A stretch of 64,000 nucleotides of DNA from Rhodococcus sp. HM1 (GTDB taxonomy: Bacteria; Actinomycetota; Actinomycetes; Mycobacteriales; Mycobacteriaceae): contig NZ_JALPTB010000028.1 in NCBI RefSeq assembly GCF_023218075.1, positions 1 through 64,000 on the forward strand, in the 5' to 3' direction. Below are positions 1-9,675 of the stretch, piece by piece; positions within the stretch are counted from its first letter, which is position 1; each line of letters begins with the position of its first letter. Made by a program: the position numbers and the translations under genes. Below the pieces are notes generated by a model. It had not been told where the DNA came from. It saw only the letters and a program-made list of their open reading frames with translations, and made no database searches.

Positions 1-250
1 CGAACAGCTTGCGGATCTCGTAGAGCTCCTTGCTCGAGCACTGCAGGATGTCCGTGCCGTCGATGACGATCGATCCCTGCTCCGGGCGGAGCAGGCCGAT
101 CAGCGACTTCAGGAACACCGACTTACCCGTACCGGACGGGCCCAGCAGCGCACTGACCTCACCCGCGGGCAGCGTCAGCGTGACGTCCTGCCAGATCCTC
201 TGTGAGCCGAACGACTTGGTGAGCCCCTCGACCGCTACCTCAACTCCCAC
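1..250 (-). CDS. mceG: MceG/Mkl-type ABC transporter ATPase, 5' part only (gene continues off the left end)
   Basis: The first 83 codons of an ATP-binding cassette protein are present. The Walker A motif GPSGTGKS is followed by a segment ending in YEIRKLF, typical of the Mkl/MceG family that energises Mce lipid importers. The chosen GTG start at 250 has a GGAGG five bases upstream. Its position just downstream of rplL matches mkl next to rplJL in mycobacteria. No mce permease genes are in the window, so the ATPase would act on transporters encoded elsewhere. The assignment rests on the N-terminal third only; the signature motif and Walker B lie outside. Confidence 0.85.
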   Translation of the reverse strand, partial: MGVEVAVEGLTKSFGSQRIWQDVTLTLPAGEVSALLGPSGTGKSVFLKSLIGLLRPEQGSIVIDGTDILQCSSKELYEIRKLF

Positions 251-333
251 CGTTACCTCCACACCTCTCCGACACGGTCCCCACCTGTGGGTCGCGTCAC
301 TCTATCGCATCGGAGTGGTACCTGTGACACCGG

Positions 334-363
334 ATCCTACCCAAGAGTAAGAAAGGTGGTCAA
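334..363 (-). promoter_or_regulatory. Probable sigma-70-type promoter of mceG
   Basis: On the minus strand TTGACC and TAGGAT are separated by 18 bases, giving a start of transcription roughly 75-80 bases before the mceG GTG. It lies beyond the rplL terminator, so mceG appears to be transcribed separately from the ribosomal genes. Prediction from consensus only. Confidence 0.45.
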
Positions 364-494
364 CGCCGGCGACATACCCTGACTTATGTTGTGACCTGCG
401 CTGATGCGACGCACGTCACTCGGTTCGTCGCCAACATAGCGCCACGGGTTCGATCCCGCAGGCCAACCCGCCGGAGAGCCGGAAAACACGAAAA

Positions 495-537
495 AGGGCC
501 GTTTCCCGCGGACCTCACGGTCCGGGGAAACGACCCT
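495..537 (-). terminator. Intrinsic terminator of the rplJ-rplL operon
   Basis: A long hairpin pairs 495-507 with 525-537 (one mismatch) and GGACC with GGTCC inside, closing on a four-base loop. On the minus strand it is followed directly by TTTTTCGTGT, a classical T-run that is otherwise uncommon in this GC-rich window. It lies 50 bases after the rplL stop. Confidence 0.85.
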
Positions 538-587
538 GTTCACACTCGAACGCCGGTCACCCGGCGAGCAGCGCAGGAACAGCCGTC

Positions 588-974
588 TTACTTGACGGTG
601 ACCTTGGCGCCTGCCTCCTCGAGCTTCGCCTTGGCAGCGTCGGCAGCGTCCTTGGCGACCTTCTCCAGGATCGGCTTCGGAGCACCCTCGACGAGGTCCT
701 TGGCTTCCTTCAGGCCCAGGCCGGAGACGATCTCGCGGACGACCTTGATGACCTGGATCTTCTTGTCGCCGGCACCCTCGAGGATGACGTCGAACTCGTC
801 CTGCTCGGACTCGGCCTCGGCAGCGGCGGCCGGAGCGCCGGCAGCGGCAACGGCGACCGGAGCAGCAGCGGTGACCTCGAAGGTCTCCTCGAATGCCTTC
901 ACGAACTCCGAGAGCTCGAGCAGGGTCAGTTCCTTGAACGCGTCGAGCAGCTCTTCGGTGGTGAGCTTCGCCAT
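588..974 (-). CDS. rplL: 50S ribosomal protein L7/L12 (bL12)
   Basis: The 128-residue acidic protein forms the mobile stalk of the large subunit and recruits translation factors. The N-terminal dimerisation part ([20 protein letters not shown]) is joined by an Ala/Pro-rich hinge near residues 35-57 to the C-terminal factor-binding domain with the conserved [11 protein letters not shown] stretch. Length and order match actinobacterial L7/L12. It follows rplJ by 108 bases on the same strand and ends in front of a strong terminator, so the two form one transcription unit. Confidence 0.98.
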   Translation of the reverse strand: MAKLTTEELLDAFKELTLLELSEFVKAFEETFEVTAAAPVAVAAAGAPAAAAEAESEQDEFDVILEGAGDKKIQVIKVVREIVSGLGLKEAKDLVEGAPKPILEKVAKDAADAAKAKLEEAGAKVTVK

Positions 975-1082
975 GATGGCGGTCCTTCCTGTAAGTCCCT
1001 CGTCGCTGATCCGCGACCGTGGGATGGTGCGTGCCGGAGCACGCGTGGATGTGTCAGTGATTCGCGGTGACGCGGATCAGCT

Positions 1083-1607
1083 TCAGGCGGCCTCTTCGGC
1101 CTTCTTCTCCTGCAGGGCGGCCGCCAGGCGAGCCACCTGCGAAGCAGGAGCGTTGAACAGGCCTGCGGCCTTTGCCAGGTTGCCCTTCATCGCGCCTGCG
1201 AGCTTGGCCAACAGCACCTCGCGGGACTCGAGGTCCGCGATCTTGTTGACCTCGTCCACGGACAGCACAGCGCCGTCCATGTACCCGCCCTTGACGACGA
1301 GTGCCTTGTTGTCCTTCGCGAAGTTCTTCAGAGCCTTCGCGGCGTCGACGGGCTCACCGGCGATGAACGCGATCGCGGTGGGTCCGACGAACAGATCGTC
1401 AAGGCCCTCGACGCCTGCCTCAGCGGCAGCACGCTTGACGAGGGTGTTCTTGGCGACGGAGTAGGTGGCACCCTCTCCGAGAGCGCGTCGCAGCTGGGTA
1501 AGACTTCCGACCGACAGACCGCGGTACTCCGTGATCACGGCGGCCGTCGAGTTCTTGAACTGCTCGGTGATCTCCGCAACCGCGGAAACCTTCTCGGGCT
1601 TTGCCAT
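1083..1607 (-). CDS. rplJ: 50S ribosomal protein L10 (uL10)
   Basis: This 174-residue protein anchors L7/L12 dimers to the ribosome. The N-terminal rRNA-binding part contains [18 protein letters not shown], and the C-terminal Ala/Lys/Glu-rich helix is the L12 docking region. The ATG is preceded by GAGAGGAGG. A long 5' region with hairpins (1608-1975) lies upstream, where L10 family genes usually carry an autoregulatory leader that binds the L10-L12 complex. Confidence 0.97.
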   Translation of the reverse strand: MAKPEKVSAVAEITEQFKNSTAAVITEYRGLSVGSLTQLRRALGEGATYSVAKNTLVKRAAAEAGVEGLDDLFVGPTAIAFIAGEPVDAAKALKNFAKDNKALVVKGGYMDGAVLSVDEVNKIADLESREVLLAKLAGAMKGNLAKAAGLFNAPASQVARLAAALQEKKAEEAA

Positions 1608-1975
1608 ACTTCGCCTCCTCTCAGTAACAGTCGTTTTCCCGTCCGTCCCGTGCGGGACGTCCCACTTACGAAAACCGCACGGCCGGAAACGACGAACGCC
1701 CCGGTGCAGGACACACGGGGCGCAGAAGGAGAAGGCTCACACGATTCGCGCGTCGCCGCGCGATATGTCCACATCTCCCCTTACCTCGTTCACCTGCGTG
1801 GGCCGCCGGACGATTCTCCGGACCTTCAACCGAATCCGCACGCGGACCCGGTAACCAACGGTCTTGGGTAGAACATGATCGGGGTGAAGATCGGCACAAT
1901 GCCGAACTACGCAGGAAAGAGTACCGGACTCCGTCCCGGGAATGCAAAACGGGCCCCGGACGCCCCCTGCAATGC
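1608..1975 (-). promoter_or_regulatory. Untranslated region upstream of rplJ, probable L10 leader
   Basis: This gene-free stretch of about 370 bases between the rplA terminator and rplJ contains two clear minus-strand hairpins: 1644-1659 (CGTCCC, four-base loop, GGGACG) and 1698-1721 (GCCCCG paired with CGGGGC). In many bacteria the rplJL mRNA carries a leader bound by L10(L12)4 for feedback control, and position and length fit. I could not match the full kink-turn consensus by eye, and no promoter is assigned. Confidence 0.5.
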
Positions 1976-2015
1976 GAACGGCCGGCCCGGACGCGAGGTC
2001 CGGGCCGGCCGTTCG
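1976..2015 (-). terminator. Hairpin terminator downstream of rplA
   Basis: Positions 1977-1992 and 1999-2014 pair perfectly over 16 bases around a six-base loop, immediately after the rplA stop. There is no T-run, as often in actinobacteria. It would separate rplK-rplA from rplJ-rplL, although processing or partial read-through is equally possible. Confidence 0.75.
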
Positions 2016-2039
2016 TGCTTCGAGAGCGTGTCGTCGACC

Positions 2040-2756
2040 TTACTGGTCGGCGTCCTCGAGGAGGTTACGCGTACGCGCCGGATCCACCGGGATGCCCGGG
2101 CCGGTGGTCGTCGCGATCGTGACCTTCTTGAGGTAGCGACCCTTCGCGGAGGACGGCTTGGCCCGCAGGACCTCGTCCAGCGCAGCCGCGTAGTTCTCCA
2201 CCAGCTTGGCGTCGTCGAACGAGGCCTTGCCGATCACGAAGTGCAGGTTCGCATTCTTGTCGACGCGGAAGTTGATCTTGCCGCCCTTGATGTCGGTGAC
2301 AGCCTTCGCGACATCCGGGGTGACCGTGCCGGTCTTCGGGTTCGGCATCAGACCACGCGGGCCGAGGACACGCGCGATGCGGCCGACCTTGGCCATCTGG
2401 TCCGGGGTGGCGATCGCGGCGTCGAAATCGAGCCAGCCGCCCTGGATCCGCTCGATCAGGTCCTCGGCACCGACGACATCGGCGCCGGCGGCCTCGGCCT
2501 CGGCGGCCTTCTCGCCGACCGCGAACACGATGACGCGGGCGGTCTTACCCGTGCCGTGCGGCAGGTTGACCGTGCCGCGCACCATCTGGTCGGCCTTGCG
2601 GGGGTCCACACCGAGACGCATCGCGACCTCGACGGTGGCGTCGTAGTTCTTCGACGACGTCTCCTTGGCCAGCTTCGCAGCCGCGAGCGGGCTGTAGAGG
2701 GTGGAGGCGTCGATCTTCTCAGCGGCGGCGAGGTACGCCTTGCTGCGCTTTGCCAT
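2040..2756 (-). CDS. rplA: 50S ribosomal protein L1 (uL1)
   Basis: The 238-residue protein forms the L1 stalk at the E site, binds 23S rRNA and in many bacteria represses its own operon. Conserved blocks include the MAKRSKAY start, [11 protein letters not shown], and [17 protein letters not shown], the hallmark of the family near residues 130-145. It follows rplK by 88 bases on the same strand, the standard arrangement, and a strong hairpin lies 25 bases after its stop. Confidence 0.98.
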   Translation of the reverse strand: MAKRSKAYLAAAEKIDASTLYSPLAAAKLAKETSSKNYDATVEVAMRLGVDPRKADQMVRGTVNLPHGTGKTARVIVFAVGEKAAEAEAAGADVVGAEDLIERIQGGWLDFDAAIATPDQMAKVGRIARVLGPRGLMPNPKTGTVTPDVAKAVTDIKGGKINFRVDKNANLHFVIGKASFDDAKLVENYAAALDEVLRAKPSSAKGRYLKKVTIATTTGPGIPVDPARTRNLLEDADQ

Positions 2757-2844
2757 GTTCTGTCCTAACTTCTCACCGTACGGTGAATGGTTCGGTCGTG
2801 GTAACGGGCCTGGCAGGCCCTCCCACGGGTTCCTGCTGTGGGCG

Positions 2845-3279
2845 TCAGCCCTCGACCGTGATGCCCATCGAGCGCGCGGTGCCGGCGATGATCTTCGCGG
2901 CGGCCTCGATGTCGTTGGCGTTCAGGTCTTCCTGCTTGGTCTTGGCGATCTCGCGCACCTGGTCCATGGTGACCTTGGCGACCTTGGTCTTGTGCGGCTC
3001 GCCGGAGCCCTTCTGCACACCCGCAGCCTTGAGCAGCAGCTTCGCCGCCGGCGGGGTCTTCAGCTTGAAGTCGAACGAACGGTCCTCGTAGACCGTGATC
3101 TCGACCGGCACGACGTTGCCGCGCTGCGACTCGGTCGCGGCGTTGTAGGCCTTGCAGAACTCCATGATGTTGACGCCGTGCTGACCCAGCGCGGGGCCGA
3201 CCGGCGGAGCCGGGTTGGCCTGACCGGCCTGGATCTGGAGCTTGATGAGCCCGGCAATCTTCTTCTTCTTCGGGGGCAT
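2845..3279 (-). CDS. rplK: 50S ribosomal protein L11 (uL11)
   Basis: The 144-residue protein sits at the GTPase-associated centre and is needed for RelA activation. The N-terminal domain starts [19 protein letters not shown] and contains the proline-rich [20 protein letters not shown] segment, the thiostrepton-contacting region. The C-terminal rRNA-binding domain ends in [12 protein letters not shown]. It lies 79 bases after nusG, as in nearly all bacteria. Confidence 0.98.
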
Positions 3280-3358
3280 CTCTATTCCTAGTTTCTTGCT
3301 CGGTGTGGTTCTTGCGTATTGCTACTGCAAGTTCTGTGGGGTCCGATCCCGGAGCAGG

Positions 3359-4180
<822 letters not shown>

Positions 4181-4615
4181 CTAGCCGAACAACCAGCTGA
4201 CGCCCTTCACGAACGCCAGATCAATTCCAAAGATGAATGCGGTCATGACCGTCACGAAGACCACGACGACCGTCGTGTAGGTGACGAGCTGCTTGCGATT
4301 GGGCCAGATGACCTTCCGCAGCTCGGCGATGACCTCGCGGAAGAAGCGCCGCAGACGCTTGAAGATGTTCTCGGGCTTCTTCGCGCCGGATTTTCCGGAC
4401 TTTCCGGCGGGGGCCTTCGTGGCGACCGCGGTAGCCGAACGTCCCGACCCGGCGGCAGCGCGCGGGGAATCGGGGGAACGTCGACCGGAACGCTTGCCGC
4501 TCGGCCGGGAGGACGGAGAGGAAACGCCGGGGGTTGCGTCGGTTGCAGTCCGGCCGTCGCGGGGATCGGTGATCCCGGCGGTGTTGCCGTCGCGCGTACC
4601 GCGCTCCTCGCTCAC
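4181..4615 (-). CDS. secE: Preprotein translocase subunit SecE
   Basis: The 144-residue protein clamps SecY in the plasma-membrane translocon. Only the last 65 residues are the conserved domain: the amphipathic stretch RRFFREVIAELRKVIWPNRK followed by one transmembrane helix (VTYTTVVVVFVTVMTAFIFG). The first 80 residues are a low-complexity Ser/Arg/Gly/Ala extension, much longer than in E. coli-independent single-helix SecE. The GTG start at 4615 has GAGAGGA upstream, after the tRNA-Trp gene; longer in-frame extensions would run into that tRNA and are rejected. Confidence 0.93.
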   Translation of the reverse strand: MSEERGTRDGNTAGITDPRDGRTATDATPGVSSPSSRPSGKRSGRRSPDSPRAAAGSGRSATAVATKAPAGKSGKSGAKKPENIFKRLRRFFREVIAELRKVIWPNRKQLVTYTTVVVVFVTVMTAFIFGIDLAFVKGVSWLFG

Positions 4616-4647
4616 ATCGTTCCTCTCGGTCGCTGGCCGTCCGGGTG

Positions 4648-4720
<73 letters not shown>

Positions 4721-4893
4721 TTGGTCGACCTCACCGGAGAACCGGCGTCTTCGGTCGACCCATCCGTGACCACATGACACGCGCGCCACCCAATCGGTCT
4801 GTACAAGCACCGAAGAGCAGCGCGCTGCGCTATGCGATCCCAGAAGCCTTAGTGTACTTCATAGCCCCGGAACAAACCCAATCCGCCCGGCAC

Positions 4894-5319
4894 TCAGGCC
4901 AGACGAACCGTTGCGGTGGCCCGTCCGAAGATCTTACGCCCCTCGGACTTGGCCACGATCGCGACCACTGCTGTCTTGCTGGCTTCGTCCACCGACCTGA
5001 TCTTGCCGGTGAACTCCACCTCGGCGGCCTTGTCGGCCTCCACGTAGACCGGGCTGGTGAAACGGACGTTGTATTCCGTTACCGCACCCGGATCTCCGAG
5101 CCACTCTGTCACGAAGCCGGCCGCGATGCCCATGGAGAGCATGCCGTGACCGACGACTCCGCGCAACCCGGCAAGTTCTGCAACCTTGTCGCTCCAGTGG
5201 ATCGGGTTGGGATCACCCGACACACCCGCGTAGTTGACGAGGTTGCCGCGGGTCAGCGTGACGACCCGCGGGGGCAGCTCGTCTCCGACCGAAACGTCCT
5301 CGAACCTACGAAGCGACAT
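4894..5319 (-). CDS. hadB: (3R)-hydroxyacyl-ACP dehydratase subunit HadB
   Basis: HadB is the catalytic hot-dog subunit of the FAS-II dehydratase that elongates mycolic-acid precursors. The 141-residue MaoC-like protein carries the hydratase motif DPNPIHWSDKVA with catalytic Asp36 and His41, the same residue numbers as in the mycobacterial enzyme, then GVVGHGMLSMG. Its ATG overlaps the end of hadA by 14 bases, so the two are translationally coupled and should form a heterodimer. The next gene downstream is tRNA-Trp; no hadC is found. Confidence 0.93.
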   Translation of the reverse strand: MSLRRFEDVSVGDELPPRVVTLTRGNLVNYAGVSGDPNPIHWSDKVAELAGLRGVVGHGMLSMGIAAGFVTEWLGDPGAVTEYNVRFTSPVYVEADKAAEVEFTGKIRSVDEASKTAVVAIVAKSEGRKIFGRATATVRLA

Positions 5320-5881
5320 GCATCATCACATCCTTGACCGCGTGGGCGATGTTGGCGTCCACCTCGCCGCCGGTGCGACCGACCAGCGTCGTCCATGTGG
5401 TCAGCACGAGGTTGTCGTGCTGGTCCGTGATGATGTTCTTGGTGGTGATGATGTCACTGCCGGCAGCCTGACGGAAATCGTCGAGGTGCACATCGCAGAA
5501 CAGTCGATCACCGACCTGGATCGGGCGATGGAACACGATCCGTTGATCGGTCTGCATGATCTGGCTCAAGTCGTAGCCGACGACGATCTCTTCGAACAAC
5601 TTGCGCTGGGCGATCATGCCGATGATCGAGACGAAGGTCAGCGGGGCGATGAGACCGTCGTAACCGAGGCCCTTCGCTGCTTCCTCGTCGTAGTGTGCCG
5701 GATTGGGATCCAGCACGGCGCGTGCATACTCGCGCACCTTCTCCCGGCCGACCTCGTAGAAGTCCTCGACCCGGTAGTGGTGACCGACCATGGACGCAGC
5801 GTGAGCCGCGACATCGAACGGGATCCCGGCCTGTTCGGTCACGTCCACGATGTTCTCTTCACTCACCAGTGTGTCCGTCAT
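5306..5881 (-). CDS. hadA: FAS1-like dehydratase, HadA/HadC-type partner of HadB
   Basis: The hot-dog domain begins at VGHHYRVEDFYEVGREKVREYA and includes the family segment LGYDGLIAPLTFVSIIG, but lacks the catalytic Asp/His pair, as expected for the substrate-binding subunit. Position between rpmG and hadB is that of hadA. Some residues (VGREK-REYARAV, VFHRPI-VGDRL) resemble mycobacterial HadC at least as much as HadA, so this single gene may serve both pairings. The start is uncertain: ATG 5881 gives 191 residues with a 30-residue N-terminal extension; a GTG at 5905 is the alternative. Confidence 0.88.
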   Translation of the reverse strand: MTDTLVSEENIVDVTEQAGIPFDVAAHAASMVGHHYRVEDFYEVGREKVREYARAVLDPNPAHYDEEAAKGLGYDGLIAPLTFVSIIGMIAQRKLFEEIVVGYDLSQIMQTDQRIVFHRPIQVGDRLFCDVHLDDFRQAAGSDIITTKNIITDQHDNLVLTTWTTLVGRTGGEVDANIAHAVKDVMMHVAS

Positions 5882-5966
5882 ACGAAAAACCCCCCGCAAA
5901 TCCACCCTGACGTCTGTGACGTGGGCAGTTCTGCGGAGAGCTCACGCGTCGACGTCGACCTGTTGA

Positions 5967-6134
5967 CTACTTCGACTCGCGGTGCGCCTGGTGGCTGCCG
6001 CAGTTCGGGCAGAACTTCTTCAGTTCCAGCCGGTCGGGGTCGTTGCGACGGTTCTTCTTGGTGATGTAGTTGCGGTGCTTGCACACCTCGCAGGCCAGAG
6101 TGATCTTCGGCCGAACGTCAGTTGAGGAGGCCAC
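5967..6134 (-). CDS. rpmG: 50S ribosomal protein L33 (bL33), zinc-binding form
   Basis: The 55-residue basic protein has two CxxC pairs (CEVCKHRNY and [11 protein letters not shown]), marking the C+ form that binds zinc. The start is GTG at 6134 with GAAAGAAGG upstream. It heads the unit rpmG-hadA-hadB and lies 60 bases after tRNA-Met on the same strand, the arrangement of rpmG2 in mycobacteria. Confidence 0.95.
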   Translation of the reverse strand: MASSTDVRPKITLACEVCKHRNYITKKNRRNDPDRLELKKFCPNCGSHQAHRESK

Positions 6135-6193
6135 GGGATGCCTTCTTTCGCGTAAATCCGATCTTCGTCAGATCAGGGTGGTTCATTCTACTT

Positions 6194-6269
6194 TGGTAGC
6201 GGTGACCGGACTTGAACCGGCGACGCAACGATTATGAGTCGTTTGCTCTACCAACTGAGCTACACCGCC
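6194..6269 (-). tRNA. tRNA-Met (CAT anticodon, elongator type)
   Basis: The 76-base minus-strand gene encodes its own CCA end. The anticodon stem AACGA/TCGTT frames CTCATAA. The acceptor stem GGCGGTG/CACCGCT is paired with a terminal G-T and lacks the unpaired first base of initiator tRNA. A CAT anticodon could also be lysidine-modified tRNA-Ile2; synteny favours Met. Confidence 0.92.
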
Positions 6270-6315
6270 TCGGTGTCGAGTGTCGCGCGAAATAGGGCGG
6301 CACCACAATCCAGCG

Positions 6316-6388
6316 AGCCCCCTGACGGAATCGAACCGTCGACCTTTTCCTTACCATGGAAACGCTCTGCCGACTGAGCTAAGGGGGC
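6316..6388 (-). tRNA. tRNA-Thr (GGT anticodon)
   Basis: The 73-base minus-strand cloverleaf has acceptor GCCCCCT/AGGGGGC, anticodon stem TTTCC/GGAAA with loop ATGGTAA (anticodon GGT), and T arm GGTTCGATTCC. It lies 46 bases upstream of tRNA-Met and is probably co-transcribed with it. Confidence 0.97.
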
Positions 6389-6428
6389 GTGGCCGCCGTT
6401 CGCATCTCTGCTCCCTGCGGCCTCCAAA

Positions 6429-6456
6429 AGATTACACACACTCGCCCCCAGTACAA
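6429..6456 (-). promoter_or_regulatory. Candidate promoter for tRNA-Thr/tRNA-Met/rpmG/hadAB
   Basis: On the minus strand TTGTAC and TAATCT are separated by 16 bases, with transcription expected to start about 33 bases before the tRNA-Thr 5' end. It is the only AT-rich -10-like element in the intergenic region. Consensus-based prediction. Confidence 0.4.
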
Positions 6457-6728
6457 AATCAGCAGGTCAGAGCGCATAAATCGGGCATTCGACCACCCTG
6501 TCCGATGTGCCCGTACGAAGCTTCGTGCGTCCGTCCGGCAGCCCGGCGTGCCGGCTGCACCGCACTCACCCACCACCGGTGCTCACCACCGGTCCACCGC
6601 CGCCCGATCGTCGTCCCCGATGCGCCCGGCGCGGGCCGGAGAGGTGGCAGGCGGGGATGCAGGAGTCGGGGCGACGCACCGGCTCGGAAAGACGGAGTTC
6701 GGGATACGGAAACGACCCGGAAATGCAG

Positions 6729-6760
6729 AACGGCCCCGATCCGTGAAGATCGGGGCCGTT
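6729..6760 (-). terminator. Terminator downstream of tRNA-Tyr
   Basis: Positions 6729-6741 and 6748-6760 pair perfectly over 13 bases around a six-base loop, directly after the tRNA-Tyr 3' end. On the minus strand it is followed by TTCTGCATTT. Confidence 0.8.
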
Positions 6761-6764
6761 CCGG

Positions 6765-6848
6765 TGGCAGGTGTAGGATTCGAACCTACGTAGGCGTAAG
6801 CCGACGGATTTACAGTCCGCTCCCATTGGCCGCTCGGGCAACCTGCCT
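6765..6848 (-). tRNA. tRNA-Tyr (GTA anticodon)
   Basis: The 84-base minus-strand gene has a long variable arm as expected for a class II tRNA. Acceptor GGCAGGT pairs with ACCTGCC; the anticodon stem GCGGA/TCCGT frames CTGTAAA (anticodon GTA). CCA is not fully encoded. A terminator follows within 5 bases. Confidence 0.96.
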
Positions 6849-6996
6849 GGTGTGCGATCCGGGACCGTGTCCCTGACGCGTTGGAAGAATACAACGCACA
6901 CCCCCCTGGAATGCAAACCGGGTGGATACGGGGGGTTACGACCCGATAGCGTCGGCATGGAACCTGTACAGAACTCGATCCGAAGTGGAGTGCCTC

Positions 6997-7488
6997 GTGG
7001 CTGATTCGTCGTTCGATGTGGTGAGCAAGGTCGACCGGCAGGAGGTGGACAACGCGCTGAACCAGGCCGCGAAGGAACTCGCGACCCGCTTCGACTTCCG
7101 CAACACCGATGCCTCGATCGAATGGTCCGGTGACGAGTCCATCACTCTCACCGCGAACACCGAGGACCGTTTGCTCGCCGCCCTCGACGTCTTCAAGGAG
7201 AAACTGATCCGCCGCGACCTGTCGCTCAAGTCGTTCGACGCGGGCGAGCCGTCCCAGTCCGGCAAGGTCTACAAGCTGACCGGCACCCTCGTGCAGGGCA
7301 TCAGCCAGGAGAACGCGAAGAAGATCTCCAAGCTGATCCGCGACGAGGGCCCGAAGGGCATCAAGGCGCAGATCCAGGGCGACGAACTGCGCGTCTCCGG
7401 CAAGAAGCGCGACGACCTGCAGGCCGTGATCGCGCTGCTCAAGAACGCCGACCTGGACGTGGCCCTGCAGTTCGTCAACTACCGCTAG
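6997..7488 (+). CDS. YajQ-family nucleotide-binding protein
   Basis: The 163-residue protein matches the YajQ family (M. tuberculosis Rv0566c has the same length): it begins [20 protein letters not shown] and ends [10 protein letters not shown]. Members have two ferredoxin-like domains and bind nucleotides, cyclic di-GMP in some proteobacteria; whether this holds in actinobacteria is open. The GTG at 6997 is preferred because it gives the exact family N-terminus and has GGAG upstream; an ATG 75 bases earlier is too far out. Confidence 0.93.
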   Translation: MADSSFDVVSKVDRQEVDNALNQAAKELATRFDFRNTDASIEWSGDESITLTANTEDRLLAALDVFKEKLIRRDLSLKSFDAGEPSQSGKVYKLTGTLVQGISQENAKKISKLIRDEGPKGIKAQIQGDELRVSGKKRDDLQAVIALLKNADLDVALQFVNYR

Positions 7489-7530
7489 GCCCTGTACCGG
7501 GCACACAGACCGCCCGGGCGCCGTTCGCGG

Positions 7531-7559
7531 CCTGCGCTGACCCCGACCGTCAGCGCAGG
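7531..7559. terminator. Bidirectional terminator between the YajQ gene and htpX
   Basis: CCTGCGCTGA at 7531-7540 pairs perfectly with 7550-7559 around a nine-base loop, between two convergent genes. Its right arm overlaps the htpX stop codon. Confidence 0.7.
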
Positions 7560-8410
7560 CCGGCCAGGCGCTCGAGACGCTCGATCCGGTCCGCCATCGG
7601 CGGATGCGTCGAGAACAACTGGCCGACCTTGTCGCCCGCCCGGAACGGGTTGGCGATCATCATGTGCGACTGCGCCGCGATGCGCGGTTCCGGCGGCAGC
7701 GGAGCCGCCTGCGTGCCGCGCTCGAGCTTGCGCAGGGCCGACGCCAACGCCAGTGGATCGCCGGTCAGCTCGGCGCCCGACTGATCGGCCTGATACTCCC
7801 GCGACCGGGACACCGCCAGCTTGACCACCGTCGCCGCGATCGGACCCAGCAGCGACACCAGCAGCAACGCAAAGGGATTCGCGCCGTCCCGGTTCCCGCC
7901 GAAGGCGCCCGCGAACATCGCGAAGTTCGCCAGACCGGAGATCACCGCGGCCATCGCCCCCGCCACCGACGAGATCAGGATGTCCCGGTTGTAGACGTGG
8001 GAGAGCTCGTGCCCGAGCACCGCCCGCAACTCCCGCTCGTTGAGGATGTCCAGGATCCCGCTCGTGCAGCACACGGCCGCATGCCGCGGATTGCGGCCGG
8101 TCGCAAAGGCATTGGGCGCGTTGGTGGGGCTGACATACAGGCGCGGCATCGGCTGGTGCGCCGTCGTCGCGAGTTCCCGCACGATCCGGTAGATCACCGG
8201 GGCCTGCACCTCGGTGATCGGCTGCGCGTGCATCGCCTTGAGCGCCAGCTTGTCGCTGTTGAAGTAGGCGTACGCGTTCATGCCCACGGCGAAGACGATG
8301 GACAGGATCAGGATCGTCGGATTCCGGAACAGGGAGCCGATGAACACGATCAGCGCCGACATGCCGATCAACAGCACGGCCGTCTTCATACCGTTCGCAT
8401 ACCCGTGCAC
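7550..8410 (-). CDS. htpX: Membrane metalloprotease HtpX
   Basis: HtpX is a zinc endopeptidase (M48) that removes damaged membrane proteins. The 286-residue protein has two N-terminal transmembrane helices (residues 10-50), the zinc motif HELSH at 134-138, two more helices near 150-200, and the downstream Glu in SREYQAD as third ligand. GTG at 8410 is chosen since it has GGAAGGGG upstream and matches family length. Confidence 0.95.
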   Translation of the reverse strand: MHGYANGMKTAVLLIGMSALIVFIGSLFRNPTILILSIVFAVGMNAYAYFNSDKLALKAMHAQPITEVQAPVIYRIVRELATTAHQPMPRLYVSPTNAPNAFATGRNPRHAAVCCTSGILDILNERELRAVLGHELSHVYNRDILISSVAGAMAAVISGLANFAMFAGAFGGNRDGANPFALLLVSLLGPIAATVVKLAVSRSREYQADQSGAELTGDPLALASALRKLERGTQAAPLPPEPRIAAQSHMMIANPFRAGDKVGQLFSTHPPMADRIERLERLAGLR

Positions 8411-8516
8411 CTGGCACCCCTTCCCGATCCCACAGAGCCCTGTGCCGTTCAACGACCCTGTGTCGTTCAACGAACCGGGGCACGCACCGGGTTCCCGGGG
8501 AGTGGACCCCGCCGAA

Positions 8517-9563
8517 TTATCCGACCCGGGCGATCGTGTAGTCCACCAAACGAGACAAAGCGTCGTTCGCCGGACCCTGCGGGAGCGCCGCCAGTTCGGC
8601 GTGCGCGCGATCCGCGTACTCCTTCAGCGTGCGCTTGGCCGCCGCCATGCCCGGTGAACGCACGAGCAGCTCGAGAGCCTCGGCGACGAGATCCTCGTCG
8701 CTCACGGGTCCGACGAGAATCTCACGCAGACGATCGGCATCCGGCCCGGACTCCCGCAGCGCGTACAGCACCGGCAGGGTGTGCACGCCCTCGCGCAGGT
8801 CGGTTCCCGGAGTCTTCCCGGATTCGGTGGACACCGACGCGATGTCGATGATGTCGTCGGCGATCTGGAAGGCCGTGCCGACCGCGTCCCCCAGCCGCTC
8901 GAGCCTGGCGATGTGCTCGGCGTCGGCACCGGAGAAGGTTCCCCCGAAGCGACCGCACGCCGCGATGAGCGAACCCGTCTTCTCCCACACCACCCGCAGG
9001 TAGTGCTCGATCGGGTCCTGTTCCTGCCGCGCCCCGATCGTCTCGCGCATCTGACCCGTCACCAGCTCGGCGAACGTCTCGGCGATGATCTGCACGGCGG
9101 ATGGCCCCAGCGTCGACACCAGCCGCGAGGCGTGCGCGAACAGGTAGTCGCCCGCGAGAATCGCGATGCTGTTGCCCCAGCGGGCATTCGCGCTCGGCGC
9201 GCCCCGGCGCATCGCCGCCTCGTCCATCACGTCGTCGTGGTACAGCGTCGCCAGGTGCACGAGCTCCACGACCGTCGCCGCCGTCACCAGCGACGGATCC
9301 GTCGGATTCGGCCCGAGCTGACCGGTCAGCACCGTGAACAGCGGGCGGAAACGCTTACCTCCCGCCTTCGCCAGATGCAGTGCTGCCTCGGTCAGGAAGT
9401 CTTCGCCGTCGGACAGTTCCTGCACGAGCAGTTCCTCGACCCGGACGAGTCCGTCCCGCACGGTGGCCGCCAGGTCCGGATCGCCGAGATCGACCCCGGC
9501 CACCACGGTTCCCGACACCGAGCCGGACGAACCGGCGGTCTGCGCCGCCCCCTCAGTGCTCAC
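8517..9563 (-). CDS. grcC1: Long-chain polyprenyl diphosphate synthase (GrcC1-type)
   Basis: The enzyme condenses isopentenyl diphosphate units into the isoprenoid tail, here most likely for menaquinone. The 348-residue protein has the first aspartate-rich motif DDVMD at 110-114 followed by RRG, and the second, DDIID, at 236-240. Small residues before the first motif suggest a long product. It is divergent from menJ, exactly as in M. tuberculosis (Rv0562/Rv0561c), which supports the menaquinone role. Chain length cannot be read from sequence alone. Confidence 0.9.
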   Translation of the reverse strand: MSTEGAAQTAGSSGSVSGTVVAGVDLGDPDLAATVRDGLVRVEELLVQELSDGEDFLTEAALHLAKAGGKRFRPLFTVLTGQLGPNPTDPSLVTAATVVELVHLATLYHDDVMDEAAMRRGAPSANARWGNSIAILAGDYLFAHASRLVSTLGPSAVQIIAETFAELVTGQMRETIGARQEQDPIEHYLRVVWEKTGSLIAACGRFGGTFSGADAEHIARLERLGDAVGTAFQIADDIIDIASVSTESGKTPGTDLREGVHTLPVLYALRESGPDADRLREILVGPVSDEDLVAEALELLVRSPGMAAAKRTLKEYADRAHAELAALPQGPANDALSRLVDYTIARVG

Positions 9564-9675
9564 GATGAAGTACCCATCCTGTTCTGTCGCCTCGGCTCCA
9601 CCGTAGTGAACCTAGCCGTTCCCCCGGTCGGCCACCTCGTCGAGGCACCGAACCTACACCTGACAAGATGGGCAC

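Larger units (their letters stand above)
251..587 (-). other. Gene-free stretch between rplL and mceG: terminator plus promoter
   Basis: No convincing reading frame occurs in either direction. The right half holds the rplJL terminator (495-537) and the left half the probable mceG promoter (334-363). The remaining 80 bases upstream of mceG would form its 5' leader; I see no other structure in it. Confidence 0.6.
6389..6764. other. Gene-free stretch between tRNA-Thr and tRNA-Tyr
   Basis: No protein-coding signal stands out. It holds the terminator after tRNA-Tyr (6729-6760) and a candidate promoter for the tRNA-Thr/tRNA-Met/rpmG unit (6429-6456). The middle part, about 6460-6725, is GC-rich without visible repeats or conserved frames. 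Confidence 0.5.

Noticed and set aside
391-1464. Plus-strand open frame opposite rplL and rplJ
   Set aside because: It runs antisense through two certain ribosomal protein genes and through their terminator.
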